From Paulinella micropora (lineage: Eukaryota; Cercozoa; Imbricatea; Euglyphida; Paulinellidae), in contig WBZZ01006244.1 of NCBI GenBank assembly GCA_019918135.1, positions 18,766 through 82,765 on the forward strand: DNA of 64,000 bases, given 5' to 3'. Below the pieces are notes generated by a model. The model was not told where the DNA came from and ran no database searches. It saw nothing but the letters and a program-made list of their open reading frames with translations. Positions 11,701-21,258 of the stretch are shown here, piece after piece. The position numbers were made by a program, and so were the translations under genes. Positions within the stretch are counted from its first letter, which is position 1. Every line of letters starts with the position of its first letter.

Positions 11701-14493
11701 GTAGACGCACAGCCGCCCCTCGGCCTCGTCCAGCACGGTGCCCAGGAAGCGCAGCGGGGCGGCCGGGCCTGTGTCCGTGGCGTGCAGGCCCCGCTTGAGG
11801 AGGCGGAGGCGGGCCTGCAGCCGGCGGGCGGCGTCCAGGCCCGGCAGGAAGCCCAGCACGCGCCCGAAGCACTCGAGCGCCGGGCCACCGCCGCCGCCCG
11901 TGGCGCCGCCCGCGGTGCCGCGGTGCCGGTGCCGGCGGCGGCGGGCTCGCACGCCCGCAGCAACCAGTCCTCCAGCGCCCGCCGCCAGTCCGGGGGCACC
12001 TCGGGCGTCACGAGCGTGCACTGCGCCGCGCGCTTGTCGTAGCCCGAGCGCTCCGACTTGCTGGTGGTGGTCGGGCACAGGAAGCCGGGGTGCGACATGT
12101 CGAACCGCTGGTCGCTGGTCGTGCCGTGCCCCGGCCGCACCATCTGGCAGACCCGCCGGCTCAGGCACCACTTCTTGACGAGGTTCTTGCCGCGCATGTT
12201 CTGCAGCACGCGGCGCAGGGGCTCCTGGCTGTTGGCCAGCGGCCGGTCGCGCGGCGACGCAAACTCGCGGAACACGGACGACGCGTACGCCGCGTCCAGG
12301 AGGCTGTCGTAGCGGGCGCACACCACCAGCCCCCCCCCACGACGACAGGCGGGCGTGCAGCAGCGTGCGCACGGCGCTCAGGGCCCGCTGCAGGTTGTGG
12401 CGGTACAGCGCCGCCAGCGTCAGCACGCCGCGGTTCTGCAGCGCGTGCGGGTCCGACAGCCCGCGGGTGCCCTTGTAGCCCGAGCACAGCGCCCCGGGCA
12501 GCCCCACCTCGCCGCGGCACAGCAGCCGCGCGGCGTCCGCCAGGTGCAGCAGCTTGGCCTCGTCCGTGCGCCGGCCCGCCTCCCGCAGCCGCGGCTCGTC
12601 CAGCGCGTACTCCGCCACCAGGCGCCACGCCGCACAGGCGCCCGCGTGCGCCGGCTGCCGGGCCGCGCGCCGCAGGCACTCGGCCAGCCAGCACGCGGGG
12701 GTGCCCGTCACGTGCACCAGGAGCCGATTGCGCAGCCACCAGCGCCCCTGCTCCTCCAGCTCGTCCGCCCGCAGCCCCTTGGCCCGCGTGCACCAGAGCT
12801 GGCCCAGGCGGAACAGCGCCTGCCCCCGCGTGCGCACGCCCTCGTTGTACTGCCACGACCGCTGCAGCAGCTCCGCGTACAAGTCACGCTCCGCGGGCGC
12901 GTCCGCCCGGCAGGCCAGTGCCAGCAGCTGGCCCAGGCTCTGGCAGCCCAGCGCGCGCCACATGATGAGCATGGGCAGGTCGCACGGCTGCCCAGGTACA
13001 CGCGCATGCTCAGCACCACTTGGCCGGAATCGAACTTGGCCTGCTCGCGCGCCGCCCGCCCCAGCTCCGCAGCCGGCAGGGCGCCCCGGACGACGCGGGC
13101 CGAGCGCACGGCCTGGCAGGCCTGGTCCAGGGCCTCCAGCGTGTCCCGCAGCGCGGCGTTCTGGGTGTTCCCGTAGCCCGGCCGCAGGGTGTCGTCCTCG
13201 TCCGGGCCGCCGGCCGCCGGGCCGGGGTACAGCAGCACCCGGCGCACGCGCCGCGACCCGATCGCCGACTGCTCCTGGTTCTGCATGTTGTCCCGGTGGT
13301 AGTTGGCCGGCCCCTCTTCTTCGTCGTCCGGCTCGTCCTCCTCCGCGCCGGGGCCCGCCTGCTCTGCCCCGGCCTCCGCCGGCGCCAGCGGCGCGTCGGC
13401 CCCGTCCGCCGCCGGCAGCCGCTCGACCTCGGCCGACCGCCCCGTCCCCCACTGGACCTCGCGGCGGCGCGTGCCGCCGGGCGTACTGCCGGTGGCGGTC
13501 AGGCGGTACGTCTCGTGCGTGGCGGCCACCCCCGCGTGGCTAGTGAGCACGGTCCGGGTCAGGGTGGTGTCCGGCGCCCGCCCGCTGGTCTGGTTCAAGC
13601 GCTTGTCCCACTGGCGCAGCAGCACCTGGTCGTGGGGGGGGACCTCGCGCCCCTCAAGGGCCCAGGCCACGCCCTCGATCAGCACGAACTGCACCAGGTT
13701 TCCGATCTCCTGCCCGTCCCAGGTCCGGCGCAGGTGGGTGGCGTGTGTCCTGAACCAGGCGTCCGCCAGCCCGGGCGTGCGCAGCTGCGTCGGGGGCGGC
13801 AGGTTCACGGGCCAGGGCAGGCTCAGCAGCACGTGCCGGCCGGCGGGGGCAGCTGCACCCGGGGCAGGGCTCGTCGTGCTCGTACAGGGACCAGGCGCTC
13901 CGGACCCACAGCTTGGCGCACCAGGTCCCCGCCCGGTGGCACAGGTCCTCGAAGCGGTCCTGCGGGTCTTCGAACGAATCGAACCGTAGCTGCAGCTTCA
14001 GCACGAACCTGCGGGCGGGCGCGGGGCCGGCCAGGCGCCGGGCGGGCAGCGTGACTAGGTGCGGCACGCTCACCTCGTCGTCCGGCCCGGGCTCGCGCGC
14101 CTGTAGCCAGCCCTGCAGCGCGGCACGCAGCCCGCTGCTGCGGTTCTTCTTCCGGTGCAAGCGCGCGAGTTCTGCCTGGCTCACCTGGCGCAAATGGACC
14201 TGCGCCGACAGGCGCTCCACCAGCAGCGGCGCCTGGTGCACCACGAAAGCCCGCAGGCTCTCGACCGAGGCAGTATGCCGCAGGAACTCCTCCTGCAAAA
14301 AGGCCAACGACAGTTGCCACTGCTCTTCGACGGTCGCGAAGTACGGCCCGCGCTGGCCCCGGGCTTCCTCCTCGCGCACGAACGCTTCGTCCAGGGCCAA
14401 CTGCGCCGCGATCACCTCGTCGAGGACCGCCGCACTCGGGCTGGGGTCCCCGTCGACGGCGGCCGGCGCGTGTGGGCCGTGGTCCGCCATCAT
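8745..14493 (-). CDS. RPB2: DNA-directed RNA polymerase second-largest subunit (RPB2-like), frame-disrupted
   Basis: Several RPB2 signatures appear in order. NVLLAYRGFSHNQDDG near 11,090 matches the GYNQED region, with the acidic pair kept as DD. GDKISNASGQKS near 10,300 matches the GDK-xxx-GQKG hybrid-binding loop and is followed by a DMPY-LPTGE-LLVNPA block. VGLQYYNKQ, RGPTDPLTHQ and NMLVDALVQGGAS near 9,200-9,400 match the clamp-anchor region. The end has a zinc finger (CNRC and CLTRSC) and a SHTFVLLKAAHTLDAAGL tail. It would form the catalytic core of a virus-encoded polymerase. About 1,900 codons is far longer than the usual ~1,200, partly because of low-complexity insertions. The frame shifts near 13,840, 12,985, 12,330 (C8 run), 11,905, 10,640-10,325 and 9,695. 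ATG is at 14493 or 14490. The exact stop is uncertain between 8745 and about 8920. Confidence 0.85.
8763..8783. repeat. (AG)n microsatellite, CT on the minus strand
   Basis: About ten dinucleotides. In the sense of the minus-strand F-box gene starting at 8697, this is a CT tract in the probable 5' leader. It lies at the 3' end of the RPB2 gene. Confidence 0.9.
10375..10505. repeat. GCTGCC-type low-complexity insertion within RPB2
   Basis: Repeated GCT/GCC/GCA triplets encode serine-, alanine- and glutamine-rich sequence just before the GDK-GQK hybrid-binding motif of RPB2. Cellular RPB2 proteins have no such block at this point. Confidence 0.7.
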
Positions 14494-15166
14494 CACTGGT
14501 CCAGCGCCCGGCGTCGTCCTCTTCTGTGGTGGGCTCTGTCCCGGCCCCCCCCCCATCCTCCTGCTTTTCCCCGGCCGTCGGCCCGGCCAGGGGCTGGCCG
14601 CCCGCCGGCCAAAGAGGGGCGGGGGGGGGGGCAGTGTCCTGGGGGGGGGGACCACCAAGAAGGAGCGAGAGACCAAGGACAGAGAAGAAAGGGGGGAGAA
14701 GAAAGGGAGTGCCCCCCACCTCGTCTTCCCACCTCCCGACCCCCTCCCCTACCGCGGGCTACTAGGGGAGGAGAAGGGTTGGCAGTGCCGGGGGCCCCTG
14801 CACCGTCGTGTGCGCGCGGCCTCGGTAGAGACAGCCGGTAGAAGTTCCCGTCAACCTCGAGGGAGTGTCGCCGTCTGCGGTTACCGGCAGCGCCACCGAC
14901 CTATGCACCGGACGTAGAACCCCCCCCCCCGCCCCCACTCTAGCCCCGCGCTTTGGTACCGCCCCACTCACTCATTTCACCGTGTGGTAATGTGGGGGAT
15001 CAGTCCAAGCTAGACCTAACCCCCCCAGCCGGCTGGTCCGACGGAGATTGATTTCCTCCCGAATAAAAGAGATTTAATAGGTGTGAACAGTACTAACTAG
15101 CGAGCAGAGTGGGGATTCGGAGCGAGGGCCGCGCAGCAGCAACGCGGGAGAGTGTGGAGTGGCCGT
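14494..15166. other. Intergenic region upstream of RPB2
   Basis: It holds G and C homopolymers (14,620-14,650; 14,910-14,935) and a short AT-richer stretch at 15,050-15,100. On the minus strand the latter contains ATTAAA, a plausible polyadenylation signal for the gene ending at 15167. The RPB2 promoter should be in this region; no clear motif was found. Confidence 0.5.
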
Positions 15167-17152
15167 TCAGGGCCTGAGCTCGGACCAGGGCGTGCCGACG
15201 TCCGTGAGCAGCCGCAGCGGATCTTCTGGGCGGCTGGCTCCGCCCAACAAGCCCGAACAGTGGAGAAACGTCCACTGCTCGGGTCGTAGCCCGCCGGGCG
15301 CGCTCGTCCAACCGCCCGTGCCGGCCCCGTGTTGTGCCAGGGCGGAGGCCTCTGCCGGGCTGAGGGTCACGTCGATGTCTTTGACTTCATATGTCGGCTC
15401 CGCGGAGGGTCGCGGGGACCGCCGCAGCAGGGAACAGCTACCTCGCCAACCCGCACTGGGCAGCACCACCGCGCCGCTTGGCGGCTCCCGCGCCAGTTCC
15501 ACCCGCTGGTCGTACAACCAGAGCCGACCGCACTGGACTGGCAGGCCCTGCGCGCAGAGACCGCGCCACACGGCACGCTGCAATTCCTGTGCGTTCCGCT
15601 CGGCGGACCACTGCTGTAGGTGCAGGTAGTGCTGCGGCGGGAAGGACCGAAAGCACAACTCTTGGAGCCAGGGCGTAAAACAAGGCGCGGCCAGCAGGCG
15701 CTGATAAAAGCGGGCCCAGGCCCGGAAGCGTTCGGCGCTGACCTCTGCCGAGTCCAGGCGCCCGGTCAGCCGCAGTGCCAACGAGAACCCCAACCGCCGC
15801 GGCCGGCGAAAAGAAGGCCCGTCCTGACAGAGCTGCGCCAGGACGGCCTGGAGCGGGTGTGGTTCTCCGGGTGAGTGGAGGGACGGGCCGCGATCGACCA
15901 GCGTCAGCTCCACCGGGGCCAGCAGGCGCAGCGCCACCAGATCTGCCGCGCTCGGCTCTTCCCACCAAGTTAGATCGTGCAGGGTCAGTGCCAGGAACGC
16001 GGGCGCGGCCGCCCCCGTGGGACACAGCGCCAGGTGCAGCCTGGCCAGAACGCCGGGCTGCCACTCGTTGCACAACACGTGGCGCCGCCGCTCAGATCTC
16101 AGACTTGTGCTCCGCCACTCCTGCTGCAGCACGTGGTCCGGGTCGTACACCGAGCCGTCGTCGGCGCGGTTAGCTAGGCTCAAAGTGTACAGCTGCAGCG
16201 CGGGCGTACAAGCAGCCACGTCCCAGTTCAGCCCCGTGTTAGAGTCGATGGGCAGGGTGGCGAAGAAATAGAGCAAGAGGTCGGGAGTCAGCACCGTGTG
16301 ATTAACCACGGAGCGGAGCCGCGGCCAACACACCGGGCGTGAAGACACCGGCAACACCATTCCTTCTTGCGGCGGTTGGTCTAGGTCATAGTACGGCCCG
16401 ACCTCAATGGTTTCCAGTGTCGGAGCCAGGCGTTCAAAGCACTCGCCCCACAACTGTGGTTCGACGCAGTTCTGCACGCGCAGGTGTGCCAAGGGCGGCA
16501 CGGGCGCGGTTGCGGGCCAGAGCTCACTCACGCCTTGCGGCCCAAAGGAGATCCCGCCCAAACTTAGACTGCGCACCCCTGGCAGCAGCCTGCGCAGGCA
16601 AGGCTTAATGTACTCTTCGTAACCAGGTGTTTCACACCCGGGCGGGCCGTCACACGGCAAAGTCAGCTCGAACGTGTGCAGCGCCGTGCGGGGGCCGTGT
16701 TCGATCCAGCTGCGCAAGAGAGCTTCGGCGCAAAGTGAGGGGCACGTCACACGCAGGCAGGCCACGTGGCGGAACCAGGGCAGGGCCAGTTGGAGGAGCT
16801 GCAGCCTGAGCGGGCAAGGGACACGCTCTACTTCGCAGTACCAAACCATTGTCACTTGGTAGTTTAGTGTCAGGGAGGTGTTCGCTGGGGCAGCAACAGC
16901 TACCCCGGCGGCCGCTGCTATTTCGTGCCGCACCACTTCTGACGGGGTGCGGCAGCTCAGAGCTAGGTGTAACCAGCGCTGGGGGCGCAGCTGTGCGAAG
17001 AGTTGGCGGCGGGCGGATGACGAGGTTTGCTGCAGGGCCAGCAGGTCTGGCAGCTCGAGCCAGCCAGCCCCGTGCGACAAGAAAACCACCTGGCAGTCCA
17101 CCCAGCGGTTCGCGGCGGTGGGCCGTGTGCACTGGCGTTTGGCCGGACGCAT
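15167..17152 (-). CDS. F-box/LRR-like protein, 661 residues
   Basis: Intact from the ATG at 17152. It begins with a short basic stretch (MRPAKRQC). Residues of about 25-65 fit an F-box-like pattern around LELPDLLALQQTSSSARRQL. A long body of irregular leucine-rich segments follows, for example LHTFELTLPC, VRSLSLGGISFG and LAHLRVQNC, without clean repeat spacing. Family assignment rests on the N-terminal pattern and similarity of style to the two clearer F-box/LRR genes to the left, so it is tentative. The open frame extends upstream to 17434 but reads as G/R/A-rich low complexity. It lies head-to-head with the gene at 17680, across a G-run-rich gap. Confidence 0.7.
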   Translation of the reverse strand: MRPAKRQCTRPTAANRWVDCQVVFLSHGAGWLELPDLLALQQTSSSARRQLFAQLRPQRWLHLALSCRTPSEVVRHEIAAAAGVAVAAPANTSLTLNYQVTMVWYCEVERVPCPLRLQLLQLALPWFRHVACLRVTCPSLCAEALLRSWIEHGPRTALHTFELTLPCDGPPGCETPGYEEYIKPCLRRLLPGVRSLSLGGISFGPQGVSELWPATAPVPPLAHLRVQNCVEPQLWGECFERLAPTLETIEVGPYYDLDQPPQEGMVLPVSSRPVCWPRLRSVVNHTVLTPDLLLYFFATLPIDSNTGLNWDVAACTPALQLYTLSLANRADDGSVYDPDHVLQQEWRSTSLRSERRRHVLCNEWQPGVLARLHLALCPTGAAAPAFLALTLHDLTWWEEPSAADLVALRLLAPVELTLVDRGPSLHSPGEPHPLQAVLAQLCQDGPSFRRPRRLGFSLALRLTGRLDSAEVSAERFRAWARFYQRLLAAPCFTPWLQELCFRSFPPQHYLHLQQWSAERNAQELQRAVWRGLCAQGLPVQCGRLWLYDQRVELAREPPSGAVVLPSAGWRGSCSLLRRSPRPSAEPTYEVKDIDVTLSPAEASALAQHGAGTGGWTSAPGGLRPEQWTFLHCSGLLGGASRPEDPLRLLTDVGTPWSELRP

Positions 17153-17679
17153 GCCACCGGGTACAACGACGGGGGCTAGACGGCAAGCACTGCTCCGGTA
17201 ATCGGTCGGTGCCAGCAAAGTGTCGGCCAGGCGTGGCCCGGCACGCAGCGCGTCGGGCGCGAGCCCCCCGGAGGGGGGGGGACAGGCCCCCGTCGCCCCG
17301 CACGCCAGACCCCGCCGGCCGGCCCCCCCGACGGGGGCGAGGAGAGGGGGGGGGCCCCCCCCCCCAGCCGGCCCCCGCCGGCGCCCCGCGGATCCCGCGT
17401 CTCCAGCGCGCGGACCGCCGGCACCACGCGACACGCGGCCGACGGGGGGGGGGGGGGGGGGTGCGCTCTGTCGCCGGCGGCGGGGGGGGCACGGATCCGG
17501 TAGTCTGCTCCCCCTGGCCGCGGCCGTCGCGCCATTTTGGTCTGGGCGAGGCAGTGCGTACTACATGCTCGAACCAGTCCGCCGCCGGGCGCCGCCCGGC
17601 ACTAGCACCGAACAGTCAGCCCGTCGCGTGGCGCCGCCCACGACACACGACCAGCCAGCACGCACGTCGGGCGCCGCCC
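17153..17679. repeat. GC-rich intergenic region with G runs and a degenerate ~45-bp tandem repeat
   Basis: It contains several runs of 7-18 G or C (17,270-17,480). Near its end, and continuing into the next gene to about 17,760, GCGCCGCCCA-type blocks alternate with CGACCAGCCAGCACG-type blocks about every 45 bp. No gene is seen inside it. Confidence 0.6.
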
Positions 17680-18544
17680 ATGACCACCGACCGGCCGGCA
17701 CAGCATCGTCGGGCGCCGCCCAGCAACATCACCGACCAGCCAGCACGGTACGTGGCGCCGGCCCCGCAGCCGGCCCTGGACGCCAGCCTGTGGCGGGCCA
17801 GCCGGCGGGGACTCCGGGAGATCCTGTCTCGGGAGGAGGCCCGGACTCTCTGGGCCGCCCTAGACACCACCGGGGCCAAGCTGCCAGCGTCCGCGCTAGC
17901 GACCAGCCTGCGCGTCGGGGCACGCCTGTCGCGCATAGCCTCCGGACGCGCCCTCGCCGTGGCCGCCGTCGACGTCGTCCGGCTCGCCGCCGGCGGGGGC
18001 CGGCCGCCCGGCGCCGCCTGTGGCAAGCCCCTGGACGGGCCCGCCCGTACCCGGCGCTGTGGGCCGCAGTGGGGCTGGGGGCCCCGGTCCTAGTCCGGCT
18101 GGCGGTCCCCGAGCCCCGGCGCGGCGAGTCGCTGCCGCGCCTGTTCCTAGCGGCGGGCTTTCCTAGGGGCGGGCGCGCCCCCCGGCGCAGGCCTACGCCG
18201 TGCAAGGACTGCACAGCCAGCCCCTGGTGTCGCCCAGCTGGCACTCCTGCGGCCGGCTGCGGAGCCAGTGTTGGCGCCGGCTCGAGCGCAGGCTGCCGCG
18301 CGGGGCCCGGGAGGCCTGCTGCGGCTGGCGCCAGGCGCACGAGCTGCACCAGGACGCCCGCCTGGCCTTGCGGCGTGGCGGCCACGCGCTGATTAGATTC
18401 TCGCGCGGGGGCTCCGAGCTCTTGCCCGCCCTCGACGCCTACCACCGACAGCACGTAGCCCTCGTGTATTTTTACCGGCGGCCAGACCTGGGCTACAGCG
18501 CACTCCCCACCGCGCACGGACGACCCCCTCCTCTGGCCTGCTAG
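17680..18544 (+). CDS. Hypothetical protein, frame-disrupted
   Basis: Coding character is seen from the ATG at 17680: a proline/serine-rich start encoded by the local tandem repeat, then a helical region (RRGLREILSREEARTLWAAL). Sequence continues in a second frame near 18,030-18,180 (ALWAAVGLGAPVLVRLAVP) and a third from about 18,185 to the stop at 18544. Two single-base shifts therefore break an approximately 285-residue protein. The C-terminal part has several cysteines and arginines. No family was recognised. A fragment similar to its middle part recurs at 19,946, on the far side of the foldback element. Confidence 0.5.
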
Positions 18545-18597
18545 AGCCAGCCCGGGACAACTAACGGCCCTGACCGGCTGGATGGTAAGAACGGACC

Positions 18598-19885
18598 CCT
18601 CCTGCCGGTCGGGTGGCAGGACCAGGCACCTCCTGCCGGCAGAAAAGGCCAGTCTTTTCCGGCCGGGTGGCAGGAAAGGCCAGTCTTTTCTGGCCAGGTG
18701 GCACGAGTGGCCATTCTTTTTCTGGTCGGGTGGCACGAGTGGCCAGGCTTTTCCGGCCGGGTGGCAGAAAAGGCTGGTCTTTTCCGGCCGGGTGGCACGA
18801 GTGGCCAGTCTTTCCCGGCCGGGTAGATATACTCTTTTGGCCGGATAGAGGCGTTGCCTTTTTTGATCTCCCCTCTCCCCTCCCCCCTCCCCTCTCCCCT
18901 CTCCCTTCTCCCTTCTCCCCTCTCCCTCCCCGCGCCCGAACATTGTGCAGGCCCCCCGCCAGGCTTTCGTCCATTATGGCGGTCCGGTGATGAGTGCCAC
19001 CGGTGGCTTCTTGGTCACTGCCGCGAAACCAGGAAAATTTTCTTGACTTTCTAAAAAAATAATCTCACTACCCTAAGTGTCCTCATAGCAAGAATCGCAC
19101 TTGTGGGCCAGAGCCGGCCCGCGCCTCGCCTAGTGGCAACAGGCCTGCGTATAGGTACAAATTGGCATCGGACTAATCCTACCTATCGAAATAAAAAGGA
19201 AATAATTATATTCTCTTTCTCTTTCTTTTACCCGTAGAAAGCGTTGGTTTTTTGTGCTCGGGAAAAGGGCCGGCCGTTCCGGTAGTACCAATGTATATAT
19301 CCGGGAATACCCATTCGGTGGTGGCACCTCCGAGCGGCCTCGACCCACAAGTGCGATTCCTACTATGAGGACACTTAGGGTAGTGGGATTATTTCTTTAG
19401 AAAGTCAAGGAAATTTCCCTAGTTTTGCGGCAGTGACCAAGAAGCCACCGGTGGCACTCATCACCGGACCGCCATAATGAAGAAACCTGGGCCGGGACCT
19501 GCACAATGTTCGGGAGCGGGGAGGGAGAGGGGAGAAGGGAGAGGGGGAAGGGAGAAGGGAGAGGGGAGAGGGGAGAACGAAAAAGGCAGTGCCACTATCC
19601 GGCTAAACGAGTATACGTACCCGACCGGAAAGATCAGGCCACTCGTGCCACCTGGCCGGAAAAACCCGGTCACTCATGCCACCGGACAGGAAAAAACCCT
19701 GTCACTCGTGCCACCGGACAGGAAAAACCTAGTCACTCATGCCACCGGGCAGGAAAAGCCCGGCCACTCGTGCCACCTGACAGGAAAAGCCCTGCCACTC
19801 GCGCCACCCGACAGGAAAAGCCCTCCTCCCCGGCCAGCAGAGAGTGCCTGGTCCTGCCGCCCGATCGACAGGAGGTGGCCGGCCG
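18598..19885. mobile_element. Foldback (long inverted repeat) element, copy 1
   Basis: Two arms of about 500 bp are near reverse complements, around a centre of about 240 bp (19,105-19,345). Reading inward, each arm has several ~30-bp units (CCGG..GGTGGCACGAGTGGCC type), then a CTCCC/GGGAG tract. The same block follows in both: CATTGTGCAG (18,940) against CTGCACAATG (19,500), then GCGGTCCGGTGATGAGTG (18,979) against its complement near 19,456, and AAGTGTCCTCATAGCAAGAA against its complement. There is no transposase. The layout is like foldback or MITE elements with subrepeats in the arms. It could form a hairpin of about 0.5 kb. Outer limits are approximate and no target-site duplication was established. 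Confidence 0.8.
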
Positions 19886-19945
19886 ACAGGAGGTGCTAAT
19901 CCCTGGCACTCTCGCCCAGCTTGCTCATGAGGAGGGCGAAGCCAT

Positions 19946-20077
19946 CTGTGGGCCGCGGTGGGGCTCGGGGCCCCGGTCCTGGTCGTGCTGCGGCGGGACT
20001 CACTAGGCCTCGCAGCGTCCCCGCCCTGCTCACCCGACACGCTGGGGCCTGCTCCAGCGAGGCTCCCCTTCTTCTAA
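19946..20077 (+). pseudogene. Fragment duplicated from the 17680-18544 gene
   Basis: An open segment of 43 codons before a stop begins with LWAAVGLGAPVLV, the same words as in the 17680 gene near 18,055-18,100. Similarity fades afterwards. It lies about 60 bp beyond the right arm of foldback copy 1, so parts of the same gene flank the element on both sides. Confidence 0.55.
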
Positions 20078-20349
20078 CCCTCCTCGAACACAGATACTCT
20101 CGCAGGCATCCCCAAACCACCCTTTGCTTGCGATTTTATTCTTGCGTTCTACCTCTTTCTGACAGCGCGTTTTCCCTCTGCCATCCAAGGACGTCTAGGA
20201 CAAAAGACTAGATTGCTGGCCTCCTGGGCTGCTTTCTAGAAATTGAAAGTGAGCACGATATGGTCCTGGACTGGAAGTCTGTTCGTGGGCGTGGGCATAC
20301 CGCCGAGAGAAGAAATCTTCCTCCCGAGAAGAAGAGAGAGAGTATTCCT

Positions 20350-20628
20350 TTAATTGTATTCCTTGACAATGTCTAGGAATCTCTTTGCAAAAGCTTTGTC
20401 AGTGAATTTCCATTCGTTTTCATGCAACCAATTGAGTTGTTTCTTGGCCTCTAATGGAAAAGAGGGGTCTAAGATTGCTGTCATTAACATTTTCCGTAAA
20501 TTCGCCATCTTCTGACCCAATCCGATCGTTGAGCCTTGGCTGCATTCGGTCGCGAGTTCCAAAAATCTTGCATGATCTAGTTGTTTTGGCGGATTTCCAC
20601 AGAGCTGACAATTTTTGGACTTCGACAT
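20350..20628 (-). CDS. Small AT-rich hypothetical protein (92 residues)
   Basis: A 92-residue frame starts MSKSKNCQLCGNPP and ends FLDIVKEYN. It is lysine-, leucine- and asparagine-rich with normal protein composition, unlike most short frames in this window. The DNA from about 20,220 to 20,690 is far more AT-rich than anything around it, and codons often end in A or T. C7 and C10 form a CxxC pair, too little for a zinc site alone. No family was recognised. Base composition suggests recent transfer from an AT-rich source, either host or another virus. No poly(A) signal was found close to its end. Confidence 0.6.
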   Translation of the reverse strand: MSKSKNCQLCGNPPKQLDHARFLELATECSQGSTIGLGQKMANLRKMLMTAILDPSFPLEAKKQLNWLHENEWKFTDKAFAKRFLDIVKEYN

Positions 20629-21258
20629 CGCTTCGTTTGCAATATAATTACAAGACGATTTTTTTTGCTGTGACTGCCTGCTGTCCGCGCCTGCCTTCTG
20701 AAGTCAAAACTGGGGGAGGGGAGAGGGCGGGGAACGTGCCCGACGGGGGAGGGGGGGGGCGCGCCGGAGGGGGTGGAGACAGAGCGCGGGGCTGGGCGCG
20801 CACGCGGCGTACGACGCTGGGGTTGGGAGAGGGGGCAGTCGGCGGACTGCTCCCCCCCCCTGGGACCCGCGGGCTGCACGAGGAAGGGTGGCAGTGCGTG
20901 CACATGGCGCCGGGGGGGGTTCCCTGCCCTGTCGCCAGACCAGGCGCGCACTCCCCGGACAGCACGCCCCGCCGCCACCGGCCGTCCGCCCTGAGCCAAG
21001 CCCCCCCCCTCCCCCTCCAGGGAGACGACAGGCAGCCAGGGTGGGTTTTTTCTCCGGCCTGTCCTCAGTCACCCCAGGCTGCCCCGCCGGGGCGGCGACC
21101 GACGGCCCGCCGGCAGGAGGTTATTCCCGAGCGCAACGGCAGTGCACCTAGAGGCCAGGCTTTTTTATTCCCAGGCACGTGCGGGGCCCAGTCTCGTAGC
21201 TAGCCCGGGCCCCGCCGGACGCCCTTCCCTGGGTGGCCCCCCCCCCCCCCCCGGGGGG
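20629..21258. other. Intergenic, low complexity, with poly(A) signal at 21164-21169
   Basis: It starts AT-rich and turns abruptly into G/C runs at about 20,710. TTTATT at 21164-21169 is AATAAA on the minus strand, about 90 nt beyond the stop of the minus gene ending at 21259. No gene is seen. Confidence 0.6.

Noticed and set aside
12300-12345. Frame changes in RPB2 as spliced introns
   Set aside because: At each break the protein resumes within a few residues in the next frame, leaving no room for an intron. Several breaks sit in C/G runs.
18598-18840. ~30-bp spaced repeats in the foldback arms as a CRISPR array
   Set aside because: Units are adjacent, degenerate and mirrored in the other arm. 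There are no distinct spacers and no cas genes.
20454-21203. 249-residue plus-strand frame over the AT-rich gene
   Set aside because: It runs from AT-rich sequence into G/C homopolymers with a complete change of composition. The minus-strand small gene is the better reading.
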